Below, one piece after another: positions 1 through 9,622 of a stretch of 64,000 bases of DNA. Under the pieces are notes generated by a model, which was not told the origin of the DNA, did not search any database, and saw only the letters and a list, made by a program, of their open reading frames with translations. The position numbers and the translations under genes were made by a program. Source of the stretch: Pseudodesulfovibrio portus (GTDB taxonomy: Bacteria > Desulfobacterota > Desulfovibrionia > Desulfovibrionales > Desulfovibrionaceae); NCBI RefSeq assembly GCF_026000375.1, contig NZ_AP026708.1:2501-66500 (forward strand), written 5' to 3'. Position 1 is the first letter of the stretch. Each line of letters begins with the position of its first letter.

Positions 1-2409
<2,409 letters not shown>

Positions 2410-2475
2410 TACAATAAAAAGGAATTCTCTCTTCCCCTATTTACTTAAATATTTGAGTAAAAACTCAACACTTTT

Positions 2476-2592
2476 TCTTGGTGCCCAAGGAGGAGGGGGT
2501 ACACCCGGTCCCATTCCGAACCCGGTAGTTAAGCCCTCCATCGCCGATGATACTGCATGGTAGCGTGTGGGAAAGTAGGTCGGTGCCAAGGA
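2476..2592 (+). rRNA. 5S ribosomal RNA
   Basis: About 117 nt with the classic 5S core: the loop-C motif CCCATTCCGAACCCGG, then AGTTAAGCCCTCC, and complementary ends (TTGGTGCCCAAGG at the 5' side, GGTGCCAAGG at the 3' side). It lies 66 nt downstream of 23S, the usual position in an rRNA operon, and is followed directly by a strong terminator. Ends are set by the terminal stem and may be off by one to three bases. Confidence 0.95.
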
Positions 2593-2599
2593 ATATTTC

Positions 2600-2636
2600 A
2601 AAAGGCCCTCAGTCGATTAGACTGAGGGCCTTTTCT
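2600..2636 (+). terminator. rRNA operon terminator
   Basis: AAAGGCCCTCAGTC and GACTGAGGGCCTTT form a stem of about 14 bp closed by a short GATTA-like loop and followed by TTTTC. It ends the rRNA operon just after 5S. Confidence 0.93.
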
Positions 2637-2757
2637 TTTGGTCCAAAGTCACGCCCCCCAACTCGCGTGATGGATGGTCAGGGGCAATCTATCATTGTGG
2701 TTGATGATGGTGTGTGGGATAGTAGTGGTGGAATATCAGTTAAAACCGGAGATTGAT

Positions 2758-3393
2758 TTGGCACATTTGAAAGCGCTCCCCAAGGTCATTCCGATTCGGA
2801 ACAAGGAGATCACGCAGGGCAAGCTTGTGAGGGCCGTGGGCAGGGTTCTTGCGGAGGTCGGCTTTCAGCGGCTGGGCGTGAACCTGGTGGCGCGTGAAGC
2901 AGGGGTGGATAAGAAACTGATCTATCGGTATTTCGGCGGGCTGAGCGGGCTTGTGGCCGCATATGGGGAGACGGTCGATTTTTGGCCGACGGCGGCGGAA
3001 CTGGTCGGTGATGACCCGGACAGTGTGCGTGGGATGCCTCCGCATGCCCTCATGGCCATGTTTTTCAGGCGGTACCTGCGGGCGATTCTGAACCGGCCGC
3101 AGACGTTGGAGATACTTGCCTGGGAGGCCCTGGAGCGGAATGATCTGACGCAAACCCTGGAGCAGGTGCGCGTCAAGACCGCCCTCGAGTTTTTCGAATT
3201 GATGGAGCAGGACCCGCCGGAGGACGTCGATCTGACCGCGTTGGTGCTGCTTATGGCCGGCTCCGTGAATTTCCTGGCAGTCCGTTCCCGGATCCATTCC
3301 AGCATCGGCGGTGTGGATTTGCGCTCGGAAGATGGATGGACCCGAATCGAGCAGTGCATCGAAGTTATCCTGACCAAGACCCTCAGGAAATGA
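2758..3393 (+). CDS. TetR/AcrR-family transcriptional regulator
   Basis: The product is a helix-turn-helix repressor of TetR type. The first ~60 residues carry the DNA-binding helices, including VAREAGVDKKLIYRYFGG, the hallmark recognition-helix region with the Y-x-Y/F signature. The rest is an all-helical ligand/dimer domain of about 150 residues whose ligand cannot be told. The frame stays open upstream to an ATG-like codon at 2674, but TTG at 2758 has GGAG six bases upstream and gives a normal TetR length of 211 residues, so it is preferred. It stands alone between the rRNA terminator and a bidirectional terminator, so no target gene is suggested by context. Confidence 0.85.
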   Translation: MAHLKALPKVIPIRNKEITQGKLVRAVGRVLAEVGFQRLGVNLVAREAGVDKKLIYRYFGGLSGLVAAYGETVDFWPTAAELVGDDPDSVRGMPPHALMAMFFRRYLRAILNRPQTLEILAWEALERNDLTQTLEQVRVKTALEFFELMEQDPPEDVDLTALVLLMAGSVNFLAVRSRIHSSIGGVDLRSEDGWTRIEQCIEVILTKTLRK

Positions 3394-3425
3394 AAAGGCC
3401 CGGAGCATGTGCCCCGGGCCTTTTT
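3393..3425. terminator. bidirectional terminator between TetR and MucR genes
   Basis: AAAAGGCCCGG pairs with CCGGGCCTTTTT across a short loop. It has an A-run before and a T-run after, so it can end both the TetR gene (plus) and the convergent MucR gene (minus). Confidence 0.85.
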
Positions 3426-3432
3426 CGCTGAT

Positions 3433-3828
3433 CTATTTTTTGTTCTTGCCGCGCTTTGTCCACAGCTTCATTTCTTTCATTTTTTTGCGTCGTTCGCGCT
3501 GGAGGCTCTTGCAGACCAAGGGGAGATTCTTCTTGTAGCCACATTTTTCCCTGTATTCTTCAGGGGTAAGCCCGTGCGTGGCCAGGTGTTTCTTGGTGAT
3601 GACCTTGAAGGTCTTGCCACAGACGCAGCAAAGAATGGACTTCTCCCTGATGGCCTTTTTGGGATCAATCGCTGTCGGTTCATCCGTAGATAAAACATCG
3701 CCCTCTGCAATGGCTTTGATGCCGATGGCGATCTTTTGAACCATGGATGTGATCTCATCTTCGGTCATGGTCCGTACGCTTGCCTGGGCCTTGACTATTT
3801 CCAGCGCCTCTTTCAGATAATCTTCCAT
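3433..3828 (-). CDS. Ros/MucR-family zinc-finger transcriptional regulator
   Basis: 131 residues, typical for the MucR/Ros family. An N-terminal helical part (about residues 1-60) is followed by the family zinc finger near residues 66-90, with C-x2-C (CCVCGKTF) and a following H-x3-H (KKHLATHG), then GLTPEEYREKCGYKK, which is diagnostic of MucR. The C-terminus is very basic. Family members are H-NS-like regulators that bind AT-rich DNA with T-A steps. ATG has AAGGAG upstream at good spacing. It is monocistronic, with an AT-rich 300-base upstream region. Confidence 0.93.
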   Translation of the reverse strand: MEDYLKEALEIVKAQASVRTMTEDEITSMVQKIAIGIKAIAEGDVLSTDEPTAIDPKKAIREKSILCCVCGKTFKVITKKHLATHGLTPEEYREKCGYKKNLPLVCKSLQRERRKKMKEMKLWTKRGKNKK

Positions 3829-4128
3829 CCCTGTCTCCTTTATCCATATGGTGTATAAACCAATGTTAATATAGTGCAGTGTCGGGCCAGAGTAATAAAA
3901 AGGGTATCCTGCACTGCCAGGATTTACTCTACATAGTAATTACAGAGCATTGTCAAGTATTGAACACCTTCATGTATAGAAAAATAATACGCACGCCTGG
4001 TGCGTTGAGACGTTCATCGCCATGACCGACTTCACGTTTATTGACCTTGATTCCGATGAGGGTGTTCAGTATGTTGCTTGGAAACGTTTGTGAAACTGGT
4101 GGAATCAATTAATTCAATGGAGTTTTTC
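3829..4128. other. AT-rich intergenic region holding two divergent promoters
   Basis: About 300 bases without a supported gene between the divergent MucR and 4129 genes. It holds an imperfect inverted repeat (3959-3973 against 4056-4070, TTGAACACC against GGTGTTCA) and a smaller hairpin ACGCAC-N5-GTGCGT at 3989-4005. TA-rich hexamers suitable as -10 boxes exist on both strands, but none is paired with a convincing -35. No short ORF with a good ribosome site was seen. Confidence 0.5.
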
Positions 4129-4572
4129 GTGAGTCCGGATAACAATAAAGTCCATAAATTAGAGGCAGTCCCGCATAACGGCGGAGCTGAGAATGCCCTG
4201 GAGAATGCGGATTCGCCGGCAATGGCGGAGACAAACAGGGATATGAGCAAGGTCGCGCTGATTGTTTCTCTGCTGGTCGTTGTCTTGCTGGTCATCTTTT
4301 TCTTCGGCATGAATCGGAATATTGCCGGTCTCACTGATGAAGTTAAGTCCTTGGGAGAGTTGCGGAACGAGATGTCCACCCTCGACCAGCGCATGGTCCA
4401 GATGGAGGAGGGCCTGCCTTCCGCCATGAAGCGAATCATAGCTCACGACATGGTCAACGACATGGCCATGAAGGCTGCTTACCTTGGCAATACCCTTGAG
4501 GACGAACAACTGCGCAACAGGATGCAGGATGTTCTCATGTCCCTCAAGGAGGTGCGTGGAGCCCTCGAATAA
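4129..4572 (+). CDS. Single-pass membrane protein with coiled coil, unknown function
   Basis: 147 residues, not recognised as a named family. A polar N-terminal segment of about 40 residues is followed by one strongly hydrophobic helix (VALIVSLLVVVLLVIFFFGM) and then a charged, heptad-like C-terminal region rich in Leu, Glu and Met, likely a coiled coil. The frame is open further upstream, including an ATG at 4117. GTG at 4129 is chosen because GGAG (4119-4122) sits exactly six bases before it. It is followed by a terminator, so it is monocistronic. A cell-envelope or signalling accessory role is a guess only. Confidence 0.7.
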   Translation: MSPDNNKVHKLEAVPHNGGAENALENADSPAMAETNRDMSKVALIVSLLVVVLLVIFFFGMNRNIAGLTDEVKSLGELRNEMSTLDQRMVQMEEGLPSAMKRIIAHDMVNDMAMKAAYLGNTLEDEQLRNRMQDVLMSLKEVRGALE

Positions 4573-4599
4573 GAGGCCTTCTCATATCGGCATCTTCGG

Positions 4600-4630
4600 G
4601 TGCGGCGGATATTCCCGCCGCACTTTTTTT
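4600..4630 (+). terminator. intrinsic terminator after the membrane coiled-coil gene
   Basis: GTGCGGCGG and CCGCCGCAC form a perfect 9-bp stem around a six-base loop, followed directly by seven T. Confidence 0.93.
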
Positions 4631-4651
4631 GTTTATGAGCAATGATGATAG

Positions 4652-4669
4652 TTGAACAGTGTTGTTCAA
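4652..4669. promoter_or_regulatory. operator-like inverted repeat upstream of the MerR-like gene
   Basis: TTGAACA-GTGT-TGTTCAA is a perfect 7-bp inverted repeat. It ends eight bases before a TTGACA -35 hexamer, a placement typical of an activator or autoregulator site. Confidence 0.55.
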
Positions 4670-4676
4670 AATTGTG

Positions 4677-4705
4677 TTGACAATAAGTTATTTTCTGCAT
4701 ATTGA
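4677..4705 (+). promoter_or_regulatory. candidate sigma-70 promoter of the MerR-like gene
   Basis: TTGACA at 4677-4682, a 17-base spacer, then TATTGA at 4700-4705. The -35 is perfect and the -10 is weak, as expected for an activated promoter. The surrounding sequence is AT-rich and contains TGATCAA at 4721-4727, between the promoter and the start codon. Confidence 0.5.
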
Positions 4706-4742
4706 TTAATTAGAGAATAATGATCAACAAGAGAATGTTGTT

Positions 4743-5630
4743 ATGAGTAAAAAATTCATAAGCCTTAGAGAGGTCGGTCGACAGTTGGGTATTCCTCCGT
4801 CGACCGTCGTCTACTATAAGGATAAATTTGGAAAATATATTCCGTCTGAGGGCGGCGGGGGCCGTCGTACCCGGTACCCAGTCGAGGTGCTTGAGATATT
4901 CAGGAGGATCCGTACCATGTTTAATGACAATTGGTCTGCTGAACAAATTGAAAATGAATTAGCATTGAAATTCAGCTTGTTAATAAATGATCAACAGTCT
5001 GATCAAAGGTTTGATCAATCTTTGTCTGATGGTGGGATTCAGGAGTTGGCGGGAGTGCTTTCCAGAATGTCGGACGTCCTGGACAACCAGTCCCTGTTCC
5101 GAAGCGAAATCCGGTCCTTGAGGGATGAATTGTCCGCCTTGCGCGAGGAGCGTGAGAAAGAGGCTCGGCAACAGAAGAAAGTGGTCGATGATCTGCAAAA
5201 AGAGCTTTTGTCTCTGCGTAAAAAACTATCCGGCAGCGCAACTGACGGTGGGATCGATTTTCCGCCCGTCGATTTCCTGTCCAGCCCCCTGGTGATCGCC
5301 TCGGACGGTGAATATCTCGGCGTGCAGGGCAAGGGGAAGAAGGCTTTTTCCCTGGAAGATTTCGTGCAGCTCATTGAGCGCAAGGAGTCCGACTCCGTGA
5401 GTGTGGAAACGTCCTGGAAGCGTCAGAACGGCCAGTGGGTGTTGGTGATCCGCACCGAGGATGCAGGCAAGGGGCGAGAGCAGAATGTCGTCCTGGTGGC
5501 CCAAAAGACCGTCACGCCGAACCGGAACACCGTCACCGAGATAATCCGCCTGAATATCGACGGGAACGATGCTCCCGATGCCCTTTTGCTGACCTTGTTC
5601 CGGCAGTTGCGGGCGGTTTTCAACGGCTAG
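4743..5630 (+). CDS. MerR-like helix-turn-helix protein with coiled coil
   Basis: 295 residues. The first ~60 residues form a MerR-type winged-helix reader (SLREVGRQLGIPPSTVVYYK, then RRTRYPVEVLEIFRRI). Residues ~100-165 are a long charged coiled coil. The C-terminal ~120 residues form a compact mixed domain not recognised. The layout (DNA-binding head, coiled-coil dimeriser, extra domain) fits a transcription factor, but the tail is much longer than in classic MerR proteins and has no metal-binding cysteines. ATG lies 13 bases after a short inverted CAACA/TGTTG repeat. Repeated TGATCAA boxes occur both before and inside the coding region. Confidence 0.75.
   Translation: MSKKFISLREVGRQLGIPPSTVVYYKDKFGKYIPSEGGGGRRTRYPVEVLEIFRRIRTMFNDNWSAEQIENELALKFSLLINDQQSDQRFDQSLSDGGIQELAGVLSRMSDVLDNQSLFRSEIRSLRDELSALREEREKEARQQKKVVDDLQKELLSLRKKLSGSATDGGIDFPPVDFLSSPLVIASDGEYLGVQGKGKKAFSLEDFVQLIERKESDSVSVETSWKRQNGQWVLVIRTEDAGKGREQNVVLVAQKTVTPNRNTVTEIIRLNIDGNDAPDALLLTLFRQLRAVFNG
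4988..5018. repeat. three TGATCAA boxes at 12-bp spacing inside the MerR-like gene
   Basis: TGATCAA occurs at 4988, 5000 and 5012, exactly 12 bases apart; the last is part of the palindrome TTGATCAA. A fourth copy lies at 4721 in the leader. In the protein the boxes fall in a low-complexity DQ-rich linker between the DNA-binding head and the coiled coil. Confidence 0.6.
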
Positions 5631-5650
5631 TCTGTGTCGGATTGACGATC

Positions 5651-5675
5651 TTCTAGAAAAACTCTTGATTGATTC
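5651..5675 (+). promoter_or_regulatory. CTAGAAAA element, copy 1
   Basis: CTAGAAAAACT starts at 5653 and a degenerate second unit, CTTGATTGATT, starts 11 bases later. It abuts the -35 box (5665-5670) of the promoter in front of the gene at 5752, the position of an upstream activator element. Related elements are at 16170-16200, 20109-20130 and 55181-55251. Confidence 0.5.
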
Positions 5676-5693
5676 GCCTGTTTCGCTTATAAA
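5665..5693 (+). promoter_or_regulatory. sigma-70 promoter for the gene at 5752
   Basis: TTGATT at 5665-5670 and TATAAA at 5688-5693 are separated by 17 bases, a good vegetative promoter. Predicted transcription starts near 5700. Confidence 0.6.
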
Positions 5694-5751
5694 CCAACTG
5701 CTAAACGTACCATAGGAAACATGTTTCGCCGGTTCATTTGGAGGAGACGGT

Positions 5752-6180
5752 ATGCCCCAGGTTGCTGCGAGAATTACTCACGATCAGGAAAAATGGCTCA
5801 AGGACTACTTCAAGACCAAGAGCGCCGGCGCAGAGTTTATACTGCCTTGGGCTGTGGATGTCTTTTTCAAGTCCATCCGTAACGTTTCCAGTGACTTTTC
5901 CGTCGCTGAATTGAAAACAATTCTTGAATCCCACAAGGAAGTGAAGCTGCTTCCCAATCAGTCGAAGCAGGCGTACCTTCTGCTCCGGGTCGAAGAGGCT
6001 TGCGATGAGCACAACGTGCACATCCAGCACGGGGCGAGCAAGTCCAACCTCGAAGTCAAGCTGCGAAGGCTGACCGACCTCCAGGCCACTGCGCTCATGA
6101 TCTGGGCCACCGCCTACTGGGTGTCCAAGGCGTGGAACGGCGTTTCCGTGGACGATTACGTGAAGCTGTCCTGCGGTTGA
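5752..6180 (+). CDS. Conserved protein of unknown function
   Basis: 142 residues, soluble, no signal peptide or membrane segment. The protein is mostly helical with well-spread charge and ends in an aromatic segment (ATAYWVSKAWNGVSVDDYVK). I do not recognise a family. ATG follows TTGGAGGAG at good spacing. It has its own promoter and is closed by a 12-bp-stem terminator, so it is a single-gene unit. The upstream CTAGAAAA element is shared with three other genes in the window, suggesting common regulation. Confidence 0.75.
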   Translation: MPQVAARITHDQEKWLKDYFKTKSAGAEFILPWAVDVFFKSIRNVSSDFSVAELKTILESHKEVKLLPNQSKQAYLLLRVEEACDEHNVHIQHGASKSNLEVKLRRLTDLQATALMIWATAYWVSKAWNGVSVDDYVKLSCG

Positions 6181-6203
6181 TCCACGAACATATTTTTCGT
6201 GCC

Positions 6204-6250
6204 AATGTCGCGTACGGGTGATACAACCTGTACGCGACATTTGCTTTTTT
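6204..6250 (+). terminator. intrinsic terminator between the 5752 gene and thiDN
   Basis: AATGTCGCGTAC and GTACGCGACATT form a perfect 12-bp stem around a 14-base loop; TTTTTT follows after three bases. It was checked as a possible TPP riboswitch and lacks the THI-box features. Confidence 0.88.
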
Positions 6251-6261
6251 GGAGACAGACC

Positions 6262-7641
6262 ATGGAACGACTCCCATGCATCCTGACCATCGCCGGGTCC
6301 GATTCCGGCGGCGGGGCGGGCATACAGGCCGATCTCAAGACCATCACCATGCTGGGCGGTTACGGCGCCAGCGTGATCACGGCCCTGACCGCCCAGAATA
6401 CCAAGGCCGTTACCTCCATTCATGCCCCGTCCGCCAAGTTCGTGGCCAGGCAGCTGACCACGGTGCTCGACGACATCAAGGTCGATGCGGCCAAGACCGG
6501 GATGTTGTTTTCCGCGCCCATCATCGAGGCCATCGCGCCCATCCTGAAGAAAGCGGAGTTCCCCCTCGTGGTCGACCCCGTGTGCGTGGCAACGTCCGGG
6601 GCCAAGCTGCTCAAGGACGACGCGGTCGAGGCCATGGTGGACCAGATGTTTCCCCTGGCGGACGTGCTGACGCCCAATATCCCGGAAGCCGAGCTGTTCA
6701 CCGGAATGGCCATAGGCAGCCGCGAGGACATCTTCATCGCGGCCCGGCTGCTTCTCAAGATGGGCCCCAGGGCGGTGCTCATCAAGGGAGGGCATACGGA
6801 TTCACCGGCGATCACCGATTGGTTCGCGACGCCGGGAACCGAGCCCATTCCCTTCATGCAGCAGCGGGTCGATACCGAGTCCACGCATGGCACGGGATGC
6901 ACCCTTTCCGCTGCCATCGCCACGGGATTGGCCCAGGGCATGGATATGGGCCCGGCCATATTGCGGGCTCAGGAATATCTGCATCTGGCCTTGCGCGCCG
7001 GGTATCGCCTGGGAGAAGGGGGCGGCCCGCCCAATCACCTGGCCCCCTGGCTCAAGGAAAAGGGTCGTGGCGACATCCTCGCCCGGGTGGACGACCTGGG
7101 GCGGAAACTGGCGGCCACGCCCGGCCTGACGGCAATGCTGCCGCGCAGCCGGGCAAACGTGGCCGTTGCCTTGCCCTATGCGTCCCGGCTTGAAGAGGTG
7201 GCCGGTTTTTCAGGCGGGTTCATCACCACGGCCCGTGATCAGGTCTCCGTGGTCGGCTATCCTGAATTCGGTGCGTCGGTCAGGACGGCCTCAATTCTGC
7301 TGGCCGCTGCCCGCCTGCTGCCCGATGTGGGGTGCGCCATGGCGCTGGGCGGCGGGTCCAAGGTGCGGCAGGCGTTCGACTCCCTGGGCATGGAGGTGGC
7401 CTGGATGGATCGCGACTCAACCCCCGATTATATCGGGGATGAAGGCGGTGCGTTCGAGGAGTGGGGCGGTTTCAGGGCGATTCGCGACCATGGAACTCCG
7501 GCGGATGTCGGAGCGGTGGGAGACCCCGGCGGCACAGGCCATGAACCGGTACTCTATGTCCTTGCCAAGGATACGCCCGCGCTCATGGCCAAGCTGCGCG
7601 AAATAGCAGACGCCATATCGGCGAAGTCCGACGGTTCGTAG
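6262..7641 (+). CDS. thiD: Bifunctional HMP/HMP-P kinase ThiD fused to ThiN thiamine-phosphate synthase
   Basis: 459 residues, against about 265 for ThiD alone. Residues 1-265 are the kinase, phosphorylating hydroxymethylpyrimidine twice: TIAGSDSGGGAGIQADLK at the N-terminus and the ATP/anion-hole motif STHGTGCTLSAAIA near 210. After a linker, residues ~285-450 match ThiN (ANVAVALPYA, GFITTARD, GGSKVRQAFDS, GDPGGTGHEP), a thiamine-phosphate synthase unrelated to ThiE that joins HMP-PP to the thiazole phosphate. The fusion therefore covers two successive steps of thiamine synthesis. ATG follows GGAG. No thiamine gene or TPP riboswitch adjoins it here. Confidence 0.93.
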   Translation: MERLPCILTIAGSDSGGGAGIQADLKTITMLGGYGASVITALTAQNTKAVTSIHAPSAKFVARQLTTVLDDIKVDAAKTGMLFSAPIIEAIAPILKKAEFPLVVDPVCVATSGAKLLKDDAVEAMVDQMFPLADVLTPNIPEAELFTGMAIGSREDIFIAARLLLKMGPRAVLIKGGHTDSPAITDWFATPGTEPIPFMQQRVDTESTHGTGCTLSAAIATGLAQGMDMGPAILRAQEYLHLALRAGYRLGEGGGPPNHLAPWLKEKGRGDILARVDDLGRKLAATPGLTAMLPRSRANVAVALPYASRLEEVAGFSGGFITTARDQVSVVGYPEFGASVRTASILLAAARLLPDVGCAMALGGGSKVRQAFDSLGMEVAWMDRDSTPDYIGDEGGAFEEWGGFRAIRDHGTPADVGAVGDPGGTGHEPVLYVLAKDTPALMAKLREIADAISAKSDGS

Positions 7642-7669
7642 ATTTCCGTTTCTTCAAGGCCCCATAAGG

Positions 7670-7699
7670 TTGACATATCTGTGGGAGCTTGCTTAATAA
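7670..7699 (+). promoter_or_regulatory. candidate promoter of tRNA-Leu and possibly tig
   Basis: TTGACA at 7670-7675 is followed 17-18 bases later by TTAATA/TAATAA (7693-7699). The predicted start is only a few bases before the mature tRNA 5' end. Confidence 0.55.
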
Positions 7700-7712
7700 G
7701 CACGTTCTTTTT

Positions 7713-7797
7713 GCGGGCGTGGCGAAACTGGCATCCGCGCCAGATTTAGGATCTGGTACCTCACGGTTTGGGGGTTCGAGTCCCTCCGCCCGCACCA
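7713..7797 (+). tRNA. tRNA-Leu (anticodon UAG)
   Basis: 85 nt including an encoded CCA. Acceptor arms GCGGGCG and CGCCCGC pair perfectly. The anticodon stem CCAGA/TCTGG encloses TTTAGGA, giving anticodon TAG, which reads CUN leucine codons. A long variable arm (GTACCTCACGGTTT region) and GGTTCGAGTCC T-arm fit a class II leucine tRNA. Only 50 bases separate it from tig, with no strong terminator between, so both may share a transcript. Confidence 0.95.
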
Positions 7798-7847
7798 CAA
7801 AAGCAGAAAATTTTACGCGCTCAAGAGCGTCCAGGAGGATATGTGTC

Positions 7848-9332
7848 ATGGAATACAATGTTGAAGAGCTTTCGCCGGTAAAGCGGAAAATCACGGTTGA
7901 GGTTCCCGCAGAAGAGGTCAACGCGGCCGTTTCCGCGACTCTCGCCCTGTATCGTATGCAGGTCGAGGTCAAGGGGTTCCGCAAGGGGAAGGTGCCGTCC
8001 ACGGTCGTGGAGTCCAAGTACCGCAAGCAGATTTACGGTGAAGCCACCACGGACCTGATCAATTACCAGATCAACGAGATCATGTCCGGCCTGTCCATGC
8101 AGCCCATGTCCCGCATCGACGTCGATGCCAAGGAACTGGTTCGCGACGAGGATTTCAAGTACGCCATCGAATTTGAAGTGGCGCCCACCCTTGATCTGCC
8201 CAAGTACAAGGGGTTGGTCGCCGAGGAAGTGGACGTGGTCGTCTCCGACGAGGAGGTTGCCGAGGTCGAGTCCCGCATCCTGGCCAACAACGCCGAGGTG
8301 AAGGTCATCAAGGACGTCCGTCCGCCCAAGGACGGCGAGGTCGCTTCCGTGAGCTTCGGCGCCTACCAGGACGAGAAGATCGTTGAAGGCATCCAGGCCG
8401 AGAACTTCGATCTGGTGCTGGGCGAGAATCAGGCCCTGCCCGAGTTCGAGGAACTGCTCAAGACCATGACTTCCGGCGAGACCGGCGAGACCGACATCAC
8501 CTTCCCGACCGATTTCATCAACGACAAGCTGGCCGGACAGACCGTGACCATGAAGGCCAAGCTGCACGCGGTCAAGGAACGCATCGTTCCCGAGATGACC
8601 GACGAGGTGGCCAAGAAGGCCGGCTTCAAGGACGTCGAGACCATGCGTACCGGCATCCGCGAGTCCTACGCTTCCCAGCGCAAGCAGATGAACAAGTCCA
8701 CGGCGCAGAACGAGCTGCTCAAGAGCGTCATCGAGTCCATCGATGAATTCCCCCTGCCGCCGGCCATGGTCGAGGATCGCATCGACCGCCTGATCCAGGA
8801 CCTCGAGTACAAGCTCGACCGCCAGGGCAAGGGCTTTCAGTCCCTGGGCAAGACCCCCGAGCAGCTGCGTGGGGATTTCCGCGCCGAGGCCGAGCAGACC
8901 GTGAAGGCCGAAATCTTCCTGCTGGCCGTGGCCGCAGAGGAAGGGCTGGACATCTCCCCCGAGGAGATCGAGTCCACCATGACCCAGATGGCCATGCAGA
9001 CCCGTCAGCCCCTGCACGAGCTCAAGAAGTACTACGAGGACAACAATCTCATCGTGCCGCTCAAGGATCGCCTGCTTTGCGACAAGGCCTCCGAACTGAT
9101 CTACGACTCCGCCGAGATCAAGCTGGTGGCTCCGCCGTCCGACGGCGCCAAGCCCGCCAAGAAGGCTGCCCCCAAGAAGGCAGCGGCCAACAAGGGCGGC
9201 GCTCCCAAGTTCGAGAACAAGGCCGAGGCCGTTGAATGGGCCGTCGCCAACCTCGATATCAAGGAATCCACCGCCAAGGGATACTCCCTGGCCAAGCTTC
9301 AGGAGCGTGCCGACAAGCACGTTGCCGAGTAG
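7848..9332 (+). CDS. tig: Trigger factor (ribosome-bound chaperone and prolyl isomerase) with C-terminal extension
   Basis: 494 residues; usual length is about 430. The N-terminal ribosome-binding domain contains the FRKGKVP signature ([16 protein letters not shown], residues ~44-60). A central FKBP-like prolyl isomerase domain spans ~150-240, and the helical C-domain reaches to ~430. An unusual tail follows: a Lys/Ala/Pro linker ([16 protein letters not shown]) and ~38 residues that look like a small helical domain. AGGAGG lies nine bases before ATG. It heads the tig-clpP-clpX-lon cluster, the common arrangement linking nascent-chain folding with proteolysis. Confidence 0.96.
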   Translation: MEYNVEELSPVKRKITVEVPAEEVNAAVSATLALYRMQVEVKGFRKGKVPSTVVESKYRKQIYGEATTDLINYQINEIMSGLSMQPMSRIDVDAKELVRDEDFKYAIEFEVAPTLDLPKYKGLVAEEVDVVVSDEEVAEVESRILANNAEVKVIKDVRPPKDGEVASVSFGAYQDEKIVEGIQAENFDLVLGENQALPEFEELLKTMTSGETGETDITFPTDFINDKLAGQTVTMKAKLHAVKERIVPEMTDEVAKKAGFKDVETMRTGIRESYASQRKQMNKSTAQNELLKSVIESIDEFPLPPAMVEDRIDRLIQDLEYKLDRQGKGFQSLGKTPEQLRGDFRAEAEQTVKAEIFLLAVAAEEGLDISPEEIESTMTQMAMQTRQPLHELKKYYEDNNLIVPLKDRLLCDKASELIYDSAEIKLVAPPSDGAKPAKKAAPKKAAANKGGAPKFENKAEAVEWAVANLDIKESTAKGYSLAKLQERADKHVAE

Positions 9333-9373
9333 GGACCGCGAAAGCGGTTTCCCCGAAACGGAATCAGAATGCG

Positions 9374-9405
9374 GCGGTCCGGTTTTCCGGGCCGTCGTTT
9401 TTTTT
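9374..9405 (+). terminator. intrinsic terminator after tig
   Basis: GCGGTCCGG and CCGGGCCGTC (one G-T mismatch/wobble region) form a GC-rich stem with a TTTT-type loop, followed by TTTTTTTT. Confidence 0.85.
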
Positions 9406-9471
9406 AGGCTTTACCCTTGACCCCGGCCGCCTGATACCTATTTGGTTTCGTGCTTGGCGGGGAAGTTTGAT

Positions 9472-9580
9472 CTTGTCCTTACAGGCGAAATGGCTCATAC
9501 TGGACAAGCTTGAAACTCATCGGAAACGGCTGTTGCATCACCTTATTACCGTGAAGGAGATGCTAACGTTTTCGTTTCCG
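9472..9580 (+). promoter_or_regulatory. clpP leader region with two inverted repeats
   Basis: Between tig and clpP lie CTTGTCC (9472-9478) paired with GGACAAG (9502-9508), and CGGAAACG (9521-9528) paired with CGTTTCCG (9573-9580). No CIRCE element (TTAGCACTC-N9-GAGTGCTAA) and no convincing sigma-32 promoter were seen. The repeats could be operators or a leader structure of clpP mRNA. Confidence 0.35.
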
Positions 9581-9622
9581 TCGTCCGATAAACAGTTTAA
9601 TAATCCCATGAAGGAGACGTCC

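Noticed and set aside
6204..6261. TPP riboswitch upstream of thiDN
   Set aside because: The single strong hairpin ends in a T-run and lacks THI-box sequences; it is the terminator of the upstream gene.
9405..9622. CIRCE or sigma-32 control of clpP
   Set aside because: No TTAGCACTC-N9-GAGTGCTAA element and no convincing sigma-32 -35/-10 pair; only other inverted repeats were found.
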